Origin: Fragilaria radians
Lineage: Eukaryota > Bacillariophyta > Fragilariophyceae > Fragilariales > Fragilariaceae
Direction: 5' to 3'
Assembly (NCBI GenBank): GCA_900642245.1
Contig: CAAAJI010000116.1
Span: 62,604-83,668, forward strand
Length of the DNA: 21,065 bases
A program made the position numbers and the translations under genes. The notes beneath the pieces are model-generated. The model was not told the DNA's origin. It made no database searches and was given only the letters and a program-made list of their open reading frames with translations. Of this stretch, positions 9,431 through 18,070 are shown one piece after another (within the stretch, counting starts at the first letter, position 1; each line of letters starts with the position of its first letter).

Positions 9431-9575
9431 CAAAATCTTGATGCGTGATATACTAAACACTATCATTGCCAAAAGACATCATAGGTGAGTTTGAATACTT
9501 AATTAGCCTAAAATGTAACAGAGATTCGATTGTAATGTCAACTGATTTATCATCCATATTATTTTCTTGATGTAT
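9431..9575 (-). pseudogene. Inverted SLX1 3' fragment (end of unit 1)
   Basis: The minus strand encodes the last ~40 residues of the SLX1-like tail (HQENNMDDKSVDITIESLLH ... PMMSFGNDSV) with its stop at 9455-9453 and ~20 bases of 3' flank (CACGCATCAAGATTTTG). It is cut at ~9575, where block B of unit 2 begins. It lies convergent to SLX1 copy 1, ~1.6 kb downstream. Confidence 0.75.
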
Positions 9576-9597
9576 CTCATTTCTTGACATTACTACT

Positions 9598-9750
9598 ATG
9601 TTTGTCTTGATTTTCCTTTTTCTCCTATCTGCAGTGCTACCAATTCCTTTGTGTGCTTCAGGCAAAATGGTGATTGCAATATTGCAAGATATCGTTTGGA
9701 AAATATTGACAATATATATTTATACATTTATTTGGAAGCAAACATTTTGA
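9598..9750 (+). CDS. Possible secreted mini-protein, 50 residues (unit 2)
   Basis: A 50-codon frame starts MFVLIFLFLLSAVLPIPLCA, a convincing signal-peptide core with a plausible cleavage site after CASG, and ends in KQTF and TGA. The remaining ~28 residues include a second hydrophobic stretch (ILTIYIYTFIW). The same frame and length are found in unit 3 at 18703-18855, while unit 1 is truncated. It could be a small secreted or membrane peptide, or the first exon of a lost gene. The start is the first ATG, 22 bases into block B. I do not recognise a family. Confidence 0.3.
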   Translation: MFVLIFLFLLSAVLPIPLCASGKMVIAILQDIVWKILTIYIYTFIWKQTF

Positions 9751-9768
9751 GTGGACATGATCAAACCT

Positions 9769-9921
9769 GTAAAATGTGATTGTAGTCTCTTGACATTTGT
9801 CAATCTCACCTGTTGTAATGTTATCTAACATTCATTGAATGAGACACTTGTTAATTGTTATTGTAGTCATGTGACATTTGTTAATCTCATCTATTGTAAT
9901 GGTATCTAACAACTCATTGAA
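9769..9921. repeat. Internal ~80-bp tandem duplication, block B (unit 2)
   Basis: Same two-copy structure as at 3505, with copies starting at 9769 and 9849. The minus-strand frame 10023-9832 contains FNELLDTITIDEINK. Confidence 0.6.
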
Positions 9922-10023
9922 GTCAAAGGCAAGAAATTCTGAATATTCATTGCAAATACAACTCTCGGCTTTTATCAAATCAACAAAAAAGAATTGAAGT
10001 AAGAAACGAAACAAGAAGTTCAA

Positions 10024-10489
10024 TGTAATAACTTAGTATGACAAAAGTGAAGAGAAAAAGTCAGGATAAAGAGAAACAAAAACAACAACAAATCTTGAAA
10101 AAAGTTTCTTAGAAGAAAGTTCGGAGTAGCAGATAAAAGATTTGCGAAAAAATGGATGTCAGCATAAAGGATTATCCGAAAAAGATCAAAGAACATACGA
10201 AAAGACCGAGGAATCTCCGAAAGAATTGAAGATTCTCTGACCTTTTAAAATGTCCAAAGCTTTTCCAAAGTGACCGAAATACTCTCTGAAGTGACCCAAA
10301 GTTTGTCCGAAAAACCCGTTATTCAATATTATCAAGAAAACAACATCTGAATGAAAAATATTTATTTTGGATTGAAAATGAGTGCAAGAAATGCATTCAA
10401 CAGAGCCCAGAAAGGAGGAAGAAAAGATGCAATAAAAAAGGCAAGCAAGATAAGAAAGATACAAGAATAAAGACAATCAAGAATCACAG
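10024..10489. other. A-rich stretch before Gag (unit 2)
   Basis: A- and G-rich sequence with many AAAAGA runs and loose repeats of TCCGAAA and TCCAAAG between ~10180 and 10320. It may include the decayed, lysine-rich start of Gag, but I see no firm protein match. Unit 3 keeps part of it (19110-19330). Unit 1 lacks it. Confidence 0.35.
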
Positions 10490-11510
10490 CAAGTCATGGG
10501 GGTAAAATGGACATGAAAATGTAACAAAGTCCCTGTCAGACTATAAAGATAATGTTGGTTCAAGAAAAAAGGCAATTGAGGTAAATGAAATTACAAATAT
10601 TTTAGACTGCAATCAGAAAAACCAAACGTTTTGTAGAAGATGTTGGTAAAACTTTATTGAGATGGATTTTAACAAGTTGATGCCAAGGAGTGAAGAGGAA
10701 GATACCAGGAGTACTGATATCAAACAGATTAAAGTTGTATACAGAGCGAAAATTGATTCATTTGTGAAGAGGAAGGATACCTTCTTATACAACCTGGGAA
10801 ATGTATATGCAATTATTTATTCATGGACAGTGTTCCAAAGTGATGCAAGATACAATCAAAACTTCAATCTAGGGCAGAATTTTTGAAGACAAAATCAGGA
10901 GAAATCCCATTGAGATATTGTCTGCAATTCAAGAGTATTCAATTTTAGCTAACAAGACAATCAATATGAGATGAGTTATATTGTTCATGCAATGAATAAT
11001 TTTATAACGTTGAGACAAGATTGTGTGAGTATCAATGTCTATAATGGAAACAAATATGGACCCATTGCTTGACAAGAAATGCAAGGATGAAGATTGAAAG
11101 TAGAGAGGAAACTGTTTATGGAAAACTACAGACACAGGCTTATGGGTAACTCCTAGCATATAAGTGTATGCAAAAGGCAGATTGAAATAAACATGACATG
11201 CACATTGTTTAATGGACAATCAAGCCAATTTTCATTGGAACAGGATCAGTCCCGTAAGACAATTGTGGATACCAACAATATTTTGAGTTGCAATCAATTT
11301 GATGCAGCATACTTTGAGAGTCGGAAGAAAAGAAAGGACAAGAAAGGTTAATTAGCAATCCAGCAGCTGGAAATGAGGATGAAATACCTCAGCTTTCATT
11401 TGCACTCATAGAGGAGAGGGGGCATGTTCTTGTTGCAAAAAAGGATGCAAGTCTCCAACTTGCAGCTTGAGGAATAGACCATGACAAGAAGTGCCAAGGA
11501 TGTGTCGAAA
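10490..11510 (+). pseudogene. Ty1/Copia Gag remnant, longest copy (unit 2)
   Basis: This is the most complete Gag piece. From the ATG at 10662 a frame with AKIDSFVKRKDTFLYNLGNV leads, after a ~1-base frameshift near 10820, into IHGQCSKVMQDTIK (GQC at 10825-10833). A TAG stop follows (10870-10872), then FEDKIRRNPIEILSAIQEYS, YEMSYIVHAMNNFITLRQ (other frame), FSLEQDQSRKT (~11228), LSFALIEE and a degenerate CCHC knuckle at 11425-11463. The order matches Copia (CoDi-like) Gag: central GQC helix region, NPIE block, then zinc knuckle. The knuckle lacks one residue and has Cys for His. No LTR or pol is visible. It is a fossil carried in the module. Confidence 0.65.
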
Positions 11511-11717
11511 ATTCCCTGATTCAACATCATTTGTTTTGGTAAGGCTATTTTTTGGCTACTTCTTTCACCCTCTGCTGACATATTTTTCATTCCAGCTGAG
11601 TATGCATACAGCATTAAGCAGGTATTACGTAATTTACAAGAAATAAGGGAAGGAGGAGATGAATTCAATCCTATCATTTGGGTGCCGGTATTTGGTGACA
11701 GATGTTGATGGGACAGA

Positions 11718-12310
11718 ATGTATAAATGTTATGCCGTGAAGAGGAGGAAAACAACAGGAGCAGATAGTGGCCTTGGAAATCATGGAGCTCCAAACCAGAT
11801 TAGAGCAATACAGTCGGCTATAAATACATTTAGGAGGGAGACTATTGATTTCAAAAATCAGATTTGGGACAATGACACGACAGTGACACTGTATTTGGGC
11901 AATCAGCAGAAATATTACATGGATAGCTTTGGCACCAGGACAACGGGAATTATCAAATACAGGAAATTGCAACCAACATCAGTTTCAAGCCTCAATGCTT
12001 GTTGTGGGGTAGTCCAAGCAATGCTGAGGGTGGCAATGCTGAGGATGGACCTGTAGTGATGAATGACATCTCTGCAAGAGCTTCCCTGTCTCCATTGCCA
12101 AAAATCTATTTGATTTGTGGCAGGAGTATATTGAGTGAAATGGAGGGAGAAAGCTTGCTAGGCATTTCTCTTTTTCTGATCAGGGTTGTGTAAAGCATAG
12201 TGTCACCGTTACAATGTTTTGGAATAGCATTACTGGACTCATACAACAAAGATACACATCCAATGATGCAATCACTCAATCTATAATATCTACAATATCT
12301 ATCAATGCAG
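11718..12310 (+). pseudogene. GCR1_C-like DNA-binding protein remnant (unit 2)
   Basis: Better preserved than in unit 1. The frame 11718-12056 (112 codons) holds the coiled-coil segment IRAIQSAINTFRRETIDFKN and a GIIKYRKLQP block, the position where related diatom proteins have a basic NIRRIxxQP-like motif. A frameshift near 12000 and a second near 12100 precede LFDLWQEYIE (~12109-12138), which is followed by the same TGA as in unit 1 and GGRKLARHFSFSDQG. The shared TGA shows that the gene was already dead before this duplication. Confidence 0.5.
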
Positions 12311-12489
12311 CAAACACGTGTTACAAATTATCCTGAGACGACATTTATAAAATGGGAATTTGAATTCTAATTTACCATTTTAAATCAGTCATCTGAGATG
12401 ACAGTCAGCATAGAAGAACAGTTTTTTTCATCAAGCTTGCATCAGATCAATAAGACACTTGCAAGTCCTACACCACGTGCAACATTTAC

Positions 12490-12829
12490 AACTTTGCAAT
12501 TCAAGTTCCCAAGGGAATTGAAATCTGCTATTGGTGTAGTTTATTGAAAATGGAAATCGCTTCGCTTATTGAAAGATACAATAAACGCTAAGTCAAAGCA
12601 ACGTTAGGTGTCTTACTCAACTTACGCTTATTGTATTCCAATATTTGTTATAGAAGTCATTGCCATAGATGATTCAAATTGTTTAACTCTGCTAAGTCTC
12701 CATTCTTCAATGCTATTCCTACCCTTATGTATTATGATTGATGAAGTAATGATAGGCGGTACATTCAGATCTTTTGTATCATTGTCTGTTTGTTTTTCAC
12801 TACGCCATTTTCTTTTTACTCATGGTTAA
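12490..12829 (+). pseudogene. Unrecognised coding remnant (unit 2)
   Basis: Counterpart of 5250-5609, with FKFPRELKSAIGVVY, the same in-frame TGA, and a 73-codon open frame 12608-12829 (VSYSTYAYCIPIFVIEVIAI and on). The two copies differ by scattered substitutions. Both have the same length and lack an ATG. No family recognised. Confidence 0.25.
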
Positions 12830-12858
12830 AGGCTTTGTGGTTCCTTGCGTCTATCAAG

Positions 12859-13119
12859 ATGTTTAATAGGTTCAAAATTGGGAGATTGTTATTCCGTATC
12901 ACTCAGCCTTTCCCGGTGAAACTTTTCATTCCCAATTGGCCATTCTTTAACCTCACCGCAGAAGGGAATCACTCTACTGGCGATCAAATCCTTTTAGTTC
13001 GACTAATTTATGTGAATGCCGGAGGAAAAGTATCAGAGAAACAAATATTCCCAAATCAGCATGTACAAATCTTTAGACACAATAATGAATTGAGAAGACA
13101 AACAGATACCCAAATTTAA
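12859..13119 (+). CDS. Unrecognised 86-residue reading frame (unit 2)
   Basis: From the ATG at 12859 the frame reads MFNRFKIGRLLFRITQPF, continues with GDQILLVRLIYVNAGGKVSE, and ends IFRHNNELRRQTDTQI then TAA. In unit 1 the same sequence (about 5660-5900) has stops inside but the same C-terminal words (HNNELRRQTDTHI). The composition looks like protein, with a basic C-terminus. With one copy broken and no known homologue it is probably part of an older gene rather than a live one. Confidence 0.25.
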   Translation: MFNRFKIGRLLFRITQPFPVKLFIPNWPFFNLTAEGNHSTGDQILLVRLIYVNAGGKVSEKQIFPNQHVQIFRHNNELRRQTDTQI

Positions 13120-13549
13120 GCCTGTTGGAAAGTCTTCTATTCAGTTGATCAATCAGATGAAAAAATGCTAACCAAGTTGATTTTGTAAATTGTGATAACA
13201 AAAGAAAAGACTGAAACTAAATCTTGACCACTCAATCTCGAATGTCTAATTATTCTAATGAAAAATATAAAATAATAATTAACTCTAGGTTCAACATGAA
13301 AATGCATTTTTGTTTGCCTTCAAAAGATACACGTTTTGAAAAATTTCCATTTAACGGTACGATTTAAGAATCACAGAAAATTATTCAATGCGCGACAAGA
13401 ATACATTCATTGAAAAAACGGAAAGGCCCTGGCAACTTTCATTTAATCCTAACATGAATTATTATTTAAAACAAAGGTGGGCCTAAAATTGAATGTTGGG
13501 TGATAGAAATACGCATATAGGCATAAAAACTTAATCGCGCTGCTGGTGG

Positions 13550-13633
13550 TACAAGTACAATACTTCATATTGATAGATTTGTAACACCGATCTTCACAGC
13601 CATTCACTCCTCATTTTTAAAACAAATCTAAAC
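13550..13633 (+). promoter_or_regulatory. Conserved SLX1 upstream region (unit 2)
   Basis: Same conserved block as before 6721, with TACAATACTTCATATTGATA, CAGCCATTCACTCC and TTTTTAAAACAAA before the ATG at 13634. Confidence 0.4.
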
Positions 13634-14745
13634 ATGAGTCCATCATACTTGGGACAACAATCGAATCGGCGCATAGCAACATCAGATTTTTATTGCTACT
13701 TACTACGATCCTTGGATGCCAATCTTCCAATAAAAACCTACATTGGTTTCACGGTACGACAAAAGTATTCCTAGAGTTTCATTTCAATCTTGCTTATTCT
13801 TGCTAACCTAGTCTCATTGCTCAGACAGATCCATATGGTCAACTCCAACAACACAATCGTGTCTTGAAGAGAGGAGACGCATCGCCAAACAAACCAGATG
13901 AAGCACCATGGGCGTACGCCTGTGTCGTACATGGATTCGCCAGCCAAACTTCGGCATTGCAATTTGAGTGGGTCTGGCAGCATTTTGACAAGTCCATAGC
14001 TGTTCGAAATACTCTAGGAGATCAGCAAGTTCGCAAGTTGAAAAGCAAGCAAGAAGTATGTGCCAAGCTTAACATTTTGAAGGTAGTTGTAACGGAATGC
14101 ATGGACTTCTGTGCACTACAACAAAGTCTTTCGATCTATTTCTTCGACAACAATACAAAACAATCATTTGAGAAAATCAAACTGGAATCAAATCTAGATC
14201 TCCCCGTTTCGGTAAAATGTGTCCTGATTCAATCACTTGAAGACCTGGAATTCTGGAGGAAACGTGACCTTCCACAAAAGAAATCATCTGACCATGAGTT
14301 GTATCAGGGCGAATGTATGCTTTGTTCCAAGAAATTAATGCTGTGCGATAACATTACAAAGTGTCATAAATGTTCACGTCCAATGCATACAAAATGTAAC
14401 GACAGCCATGCAGAAGACGGTGATGGGCTCTGTCCAAATTGTGATACATTTTTGGATTGTGACATATCGTTTGACTCCATGCCTTTGCCAACTGATGCAT
14501 CCCTCAATTCAGTATTAAAGCCAGTCAAAGCGGTGCATATCTACGACGACAATAGTAGTCTTGACTCGTTTGAAGACGTAATAGCGCGTGATTGGGAAGT
14601 ATCCACTTTTCTTGTTTCGTCATTACATCAAGAAAATGATATGGACGATACATCAGTTGATATTTCAATCGAGTCTCTATTACATTTTAGGGTAATTGAG
14701 TATTCAACCTCACCTATGATGTCTTTTGGCAATGATAGTGTTTAA
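13634..14745 (+). CDS. SLX1: SLX1-like GIY-YIG endonuclease paralogue, copy 2
   Basis: Exons 13634-13753 and 13825-14745 with a 71-nt phase-0 intron; 346 residues. It is one residue shorter than copy 1 because of a clean 3-nt deletion in the tail (SVLKP against SVLLKP). By eye about 16-18 residues differ from copy 1, and there are about a dozen silent changes. The GIY-YIG core, catalytic Glu88 and all eight zinc ligands (Cys204 to Cys246) are kept. The position of the catalytic Arg is Gln46, as in copy 1. Residue 52 is Arg (QHNRV), where copy 1 has Cys. Open frame, intact splice sites and codon-sized indel suggest a translated gene. A long inverted pseudocopy lies ~2.1 kb downstream. Confidence 0.88.
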
Positions 14746-14814
14746 TATGTCACGCATCAAGATTTTGAAATAATTGATCTAAATTCCCTTTTACAACCGA
14801 TTCACTATTCTGCA

Positions 14815-15125
14815 TTATTAACCGATTGGTAATCTTGTGTATTCGTATCTCATTGTCTTGACTTTACTACTACGCCTGCTGATTGCAATATTGTAATATA
14901 TCTATATGAGAAAGGTAAACAGCACTAAATCATTAAGAAATAACCATTTTACTGGAAATGATGCATTTGTAAATTGTTGTTTTAGCCATTTGACATATCT
15001 CCATCTCATCTGTTGTAATGCTATCTAACAATTCATCAAGGAAAATTCAAAAGCAAGAAATTTTGAATATTTATTTGTCCAATGCAAGTGCTGACTAACA
15101 GCATAATGATCGTTTGATGTCAATA
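14815..15125. repeat. Extra, diverged block B copy inside unit 2
   Basis: Between the SLX1 3' flank and the sequence TAGATTGTATAGATTGATGA shared with unit 1 there are ~310 extra bases. They match block B with many changes: TCTCATTGTCTTGACTTTACTACTA, GATTGCAATATTGTAATATA, CATCTCATCTGTTGTAATG, CAAAAGCAAGAAATTTTGAA. The signal-peptide frame is lost. Confidence 0.55.
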
Positions 15126-15212
15126 TCTCTAGATTGTATAGATTGATGATTGTTAGTTTGTCATAACATATCAAACTTGAGTCATTTCATTACCGGAAGT
15201 ATCGGATGATTT

Positions 15213-15413
15213 ATGGCTACTTTGAATGTTGAAGCGTTTCCAATTTTGAATTATTCATATTATTTTCGTTTCATGACTACCATCATCACTGCTACTATTG
15301 TTTTCATGGACAGCGTCAGCCAGAAAGTGAATAAATCATTCGGTTTGGTTGATCGCAATAACTTGAATTGCATATGGTGTGGAATGGTATGTGTGTCATC
15401 CGAAGTTGTATAG
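15213..15413 (+). CDS. Conserved 66-residue frame after SLX1 (unit 2)
   Basis: Same length and end as the frame at 7996-8196. Codons 1-28 differ at several sites, while the last ~35 codons are identical in DNA. It sits between the inserted block B copy and the trypsin-like remnant. No family recognised. Confidence 0.3.
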   Translation: MATLNVEAFPILNYSYYFRFMTTIITATIVFMDSVSQKVNKSFGLVDRNNLNCIWCGMVCVSSEVV

Positions 15414-15599
15414 AAAATGAAGAATACGCAATCCTTAATCTCTTTGACTTTCTTTTCTTTGCCACTTTGAAGAAAAGACTCGTGACACGTATTCTATTAT
15501 TATTTTGTTTCATTACAATTATATTGACAGGATGCAAAAATAACATCCTCAAGGGACCACTACACCGAAAATGGTCTCCACTTCAGTCGTATTTGAAAA

Positions 15600-16180
15600 T
15601 GGTTATGAATACGGACATGAATATGTCCCAACGACTACAACTAAGCAGTCACACGATTAGGATTGGAAGCAACAAAGGGAACAGCGGAGGAGTCTTAAAG
15701 AGTGTAACAACGGAGAAATTGATTACATGCTTTTGAAGTTAAATAGTCCGATTGATACCAATCAATATCCTCCAATCCAGCTCAACAATAACAGGGCTGT
15801 CTCACAAACCAATCGAATTCTAACTGATTCAGCAGTAATACGATACTGAAAGTGAATTTGCAAACCATTTCCCATCAGGATTGTACACAGCAGTATCAAG
15901 GAAGTATTATTGAGAATGCGATGTATTGAGTGGGCGATAAGAAGGGTGGCAAGGATTCTAGTCAAGGTTGTTCAGGTGTTATTGTTTTTTAAAATTTGCG
16001 GTGGTAAAAGCTCATTCAAGTAGGAGATTTCTCGTTTGGAGAAGGTTGTGCACGTCTCAATCGAAGTGGAATGAATTCCCGTCTGTCTGGCGCTTACGAC
16101 TGGATTCAGATGACCATGACGACATTGAAGAAAGTAGTTATCACGGTGGAAAATCCATCACTCAACCAGTAAATAAGGCT
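15600..16180 (+). pseudogene. Trypsin-like S1 serine protease remnant (unit 2)
   Basis: Same gene as at 8401-8935. It has TDYMLLKLNSPIDTNQYPPI (from ~15715), then a ~32-bp deletion that removes the LTVIGF part, then HQDC and QQYQGSIIENAM. The active-site block at 15966-15980 now reads GCSGV. This copy keeps a piece lost in unit 1: SFGEGCARLNRSG, then SRLSGAYDWIQ, the usual C-terminal end of trypsins. Each unit has thus lost different parts of the same pseudogene. Confidence 0.7.
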
Positions 16181-16370
16181 GTAAAACCTCAAACTCAAGA
16201 GCATCAAAGGACTCCAAAGGATCTAAAGGAGGAAACTGTTGCTTCTATTGAACCACCTTTTGCTGAATCGATCATGTGTGATAATCATATATTGGATCTT
16301 TTCTCTATGCTTTTTTATAATTCAGCAATAGTTGTCATTCCAATTGATTCATGTTTGTTAGGATGATAGC
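16181..16370 (+). other. Segment downstream of trypsin remnant, unit 2 only
   Basis: About 190 bases absent from unit 1, where AATCC joins directly to the ATGTTTCTTAGGATGATAG-like end. One frame here gives a hydrophilic stretch (KAVKPQTQEHQRTPKDLKEE), perhaps the former C-terminal extension of the protease, but it is not in the trypsin frame. Confidence 0.3.
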
Positions 16371-16489
16371 CCTCCATTTTCCTCCTAAAGGTTTCTTCAA
16401 GGAAAGGGATTAGTGAATTCAATCAAATTCTGAATAAAAGCATAGAACCAACGAGGTATGAAGTAAAATATAGATAATTTGAAGTTTCA

Positions 16490-16810
16490 TTTGCGATCAT
16501 CCATCTGTCAAATCTAGACACCTTCACTTCAAATGACCTTTATGATATAAGCCAACACTTGCATTGAAAGGATACGTATTCAAAATTCCATGCTATTGAC
16601 TTCAATGAATTGATAGATACCATTGCAAAAGATGCGATGGACTAATATTTCAAACAATGGTATTGGTGGCTCGATATCTTTGAGGAAAATGAAAATCCAG
16701 GCAGGCATAGTAGTAAAGTCAAGAAAATGAGATACGAATTCACAATATTACGAAAATGGTTAACACATTTAGCCTACTGCAAATCCTTTGATAGAGGACT
16801 AAAATCAAGG
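16490..16810 (+). pseudogene. Unrecognised coding remnant, block H (unit 2)
   Basis: Same frame as at 9104-9394: SNDLYDISQHLH, stop, KFHAIDFNELIDTIAKDAMD, stop, YFKQWYWWLDIFEENENPGR and KKMRYEFTILRKWLTHLAYC. It has two internal stops, both shared with unit 1. It looks like a genuine old protein-coding segment, rich in aromatic and charged residues, with no family I can name. Confidence 0.4.
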
Positions 16811-16836
16811 ATGTCAACATCTTGATGCCTGACATG

Positions 16837-17509
16837 CTAAACACTACCATTGCCAAAAGACATCATAGGTGAGTTTGAATACTAAAGTAGCCTAAAATGT
16901 AACAGAGATATGACTGTAATGTCAGCTGATGTATCGTCCATATCATTTTCTTGATGTAATGATTGAACAAAAAAGTGGATATTTCCCAACCACGTACAAT
17001 TTCGTCTTCAAACGAGTCGAGACTACAAATATTATTATAGATATGCACCGCTTTGATTGGCTTTAATACTGACTTGAGGGATGCATCAGTTGAGAAAGGC
17101 ATGAAGTTAAATGATAGGTTACAATCCAAAAATGTATCACAATTTGGACAGAGCCCATCTCCTTCTTATGCATGGATATCGTTCGTTACATCTTCTATGC
17201 ACAAGACGAGAACATGCATGACACTAAGTAATACTCACAGGCCTAAACCAAGGAACTATCACCCTATGTTTAGTGGCAATGCATCATTGCGTTGTCGAAG
17301 TTGACAATATGGATCTGCCTGAGAAATGAGGTTAAGCTAAACAAGAATAAGGACGATTAGAATGAATCTCAAGCATTACTTTAGACGTAGCATGAAACCA
17401 ATGTAGGTTTTTATTGAATGATTTGCATCCAAGGATCGCAGTAAGGAGCAATCAAATCTGATTTTTCAACACACCAAGACGATAAATGTACCAATTGTGA
17501 CGGGCTCAT
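16837..17509 (-). pseudogene. Inverted SLX1 pseudogene (end of unit 2)
   Basis: The minus strand starts at an ATG (17509-17507) and keeps exon 1 sequence (TTACTGCGATCCTTGGATGC at ~17435), now frameshifted. It also keeps the intron with donor GT changed to CT (~17390) and an acceptor CAG (~17320). Exon 2 opens with DPYCQLRQRN, then ~300 bases including the Glu region are deleted or unrecognisable. The zinc-finger region follows with a small insertion, and the tail (SLKSVLKPIKAVHIY, SLDSFEDEIVRGWEISTF) runs to TAG at 16837. Keeping the intron shows that it arose by DNA duplication and not from mRNA. The Gln at the catalytic Arg site is present here too. Confidence 0.8.
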
Positions 17510-17689
17510 TTCTAGATTAGTTTTTGACGAGTAAATCGCTTTGAAGAATGGTGTTGTGCTTTTGTGAAAGGCGTTCGAAGACGGAACGCGTAATTGTGCA
17601 AAAGAGAGTGTTTATTTGTTACACGGCTTCGATTAAAAAAGCTACACACATATTTGATGCTCATCAGCATTCAGTTGAGAGACACTAAG

Positions 17690-17961
17690 GAATACTCACA
17701 GGCATAAACGTACGGACTACCACCTTGTTTAGTGGTGGCAATCCACCATTGTGTTGTCGAAGTTGAAAATATGGATCTGTCTGAGAAATGAGGTTAAGTT
17801 AACAAGAATAAGTACGATTATAATGAATCTCAAGCATTACTTTAGACGTATCGTGAAACCAATGTAGGTTTTTATTGAATGATTTGATCGCAGTAAGGAG
17901 CAATAAAATCTGATTTTCCAACACATCAATACGATAGATGTACCAATTGTGACGGACTCAT
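17690..17961 (-). pseudogene. Second inverted SLX1 5' fragment
   Basis: The minus strand holds an ATG (17961-17959), decayed exon 1 with CTTACTGCGAT and AAAACCTACATTGGTTTCAC, an intron-like segment whose donor is lost, then exon 2 start DPYFQLRQHNGGL. It then loses similarity except for a weak match to the PWAYAC region. LRQHNGG is closer to ordinary SLX1 proteins than in the intact copies, yet the catalytic position is still Gln. It is part of a ~455-bp tandem duplication with the neighbouring pseudogene. Confidence 0.7.
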
Positions 17962-18011
17962 TTCTAGATTAATTATTTTTAAAATCATGAGTAAATCGCT
18001 TTGAAGAATGG

Positions 18012-18070
18012 AATTGTGCAAGACGGAATGTGTAATTGTGCAAGACGAAATGTGTAATTGTGCAAAAGAG
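18012..18070. repeat. 22-bp minisatellite, ~2.7 copies
   Basis: AATTGTGCAAGACGGAATGT-type units start at 18012, 18034 and 18056, the last one partial. The matching place in the other half of the ~455-bp duplication (~17575-17606) has only one, so the array expanded afterwards. Confidence 0.65.

Larger units (their letters stand above)
2880..9575 (+). repeat. Tandem module, unit 1
   Basis: First copy of a ~6.7-6.9 kb module. It begins with the GATATTCTCTTC sequence at 2880, matched at 18242 in unit 3, and ends where an inverted SLX1 3' fragment joins block B of unit 2 at about 9575. Compared with unit 2 it lacks the segment at 9985-10890 and has its own segment at about 6070-6380. It is the most diverged of the three around the SLX1 promoter. 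The SLX1 start codons of units 1 and 2 are 6913 bp apart. Confidence 0.8.
9576..17509 (+). repeat. Tandem module, unit 2
   Basis: Second copy of the module. It begins inside block B (block A is missing) at the junction with the inverted SLX1 fragment of unit 1. It carries the longest Gag remnant, an extra diverged block B between SLX1 and the trypsin-like remnant (about 14815-15125), and a much longer inverted SLX1 pseudocopy at its end. Its SLX1 start is 6720 bp before that of unit 3. Confidence 0.8.

Noticed and set aside
11425..11520. Cys-rich segment (CSCCKKGCKSPTC ... KKCQGC) read as a tesmin/TSO1 CXC domain
   Set aside because: It follows Gag blocks (NPIE, SLEQDQ, LSFA) in the right order and fits a damaged Copia CCHC zinc knuckle better. 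The second Cys group is in another frame.
11396..11677. Minus-strand frame conserved in all three units (also 4185-4370 and 19539-19724)
   Set aside because: It lies opposite the Gag knuckle region and resembles no protein family. It is open mainly because the sequences are recent copies.
15968..16366. 132-codon plus-strand frame
   Set aside because: It mixes frames: its first part is out of frame with the trypsin motifs (SFGEGCARLNR, DWIQ) that are the better reading. Its start is not an ATG conserved in unit 1.
16837..17509. Retrocopy (processed pseudogene) of SLX1
   Set aside because: The intron sequence is still present between the exon 1 and exon 2 parts, so it came from DNA.
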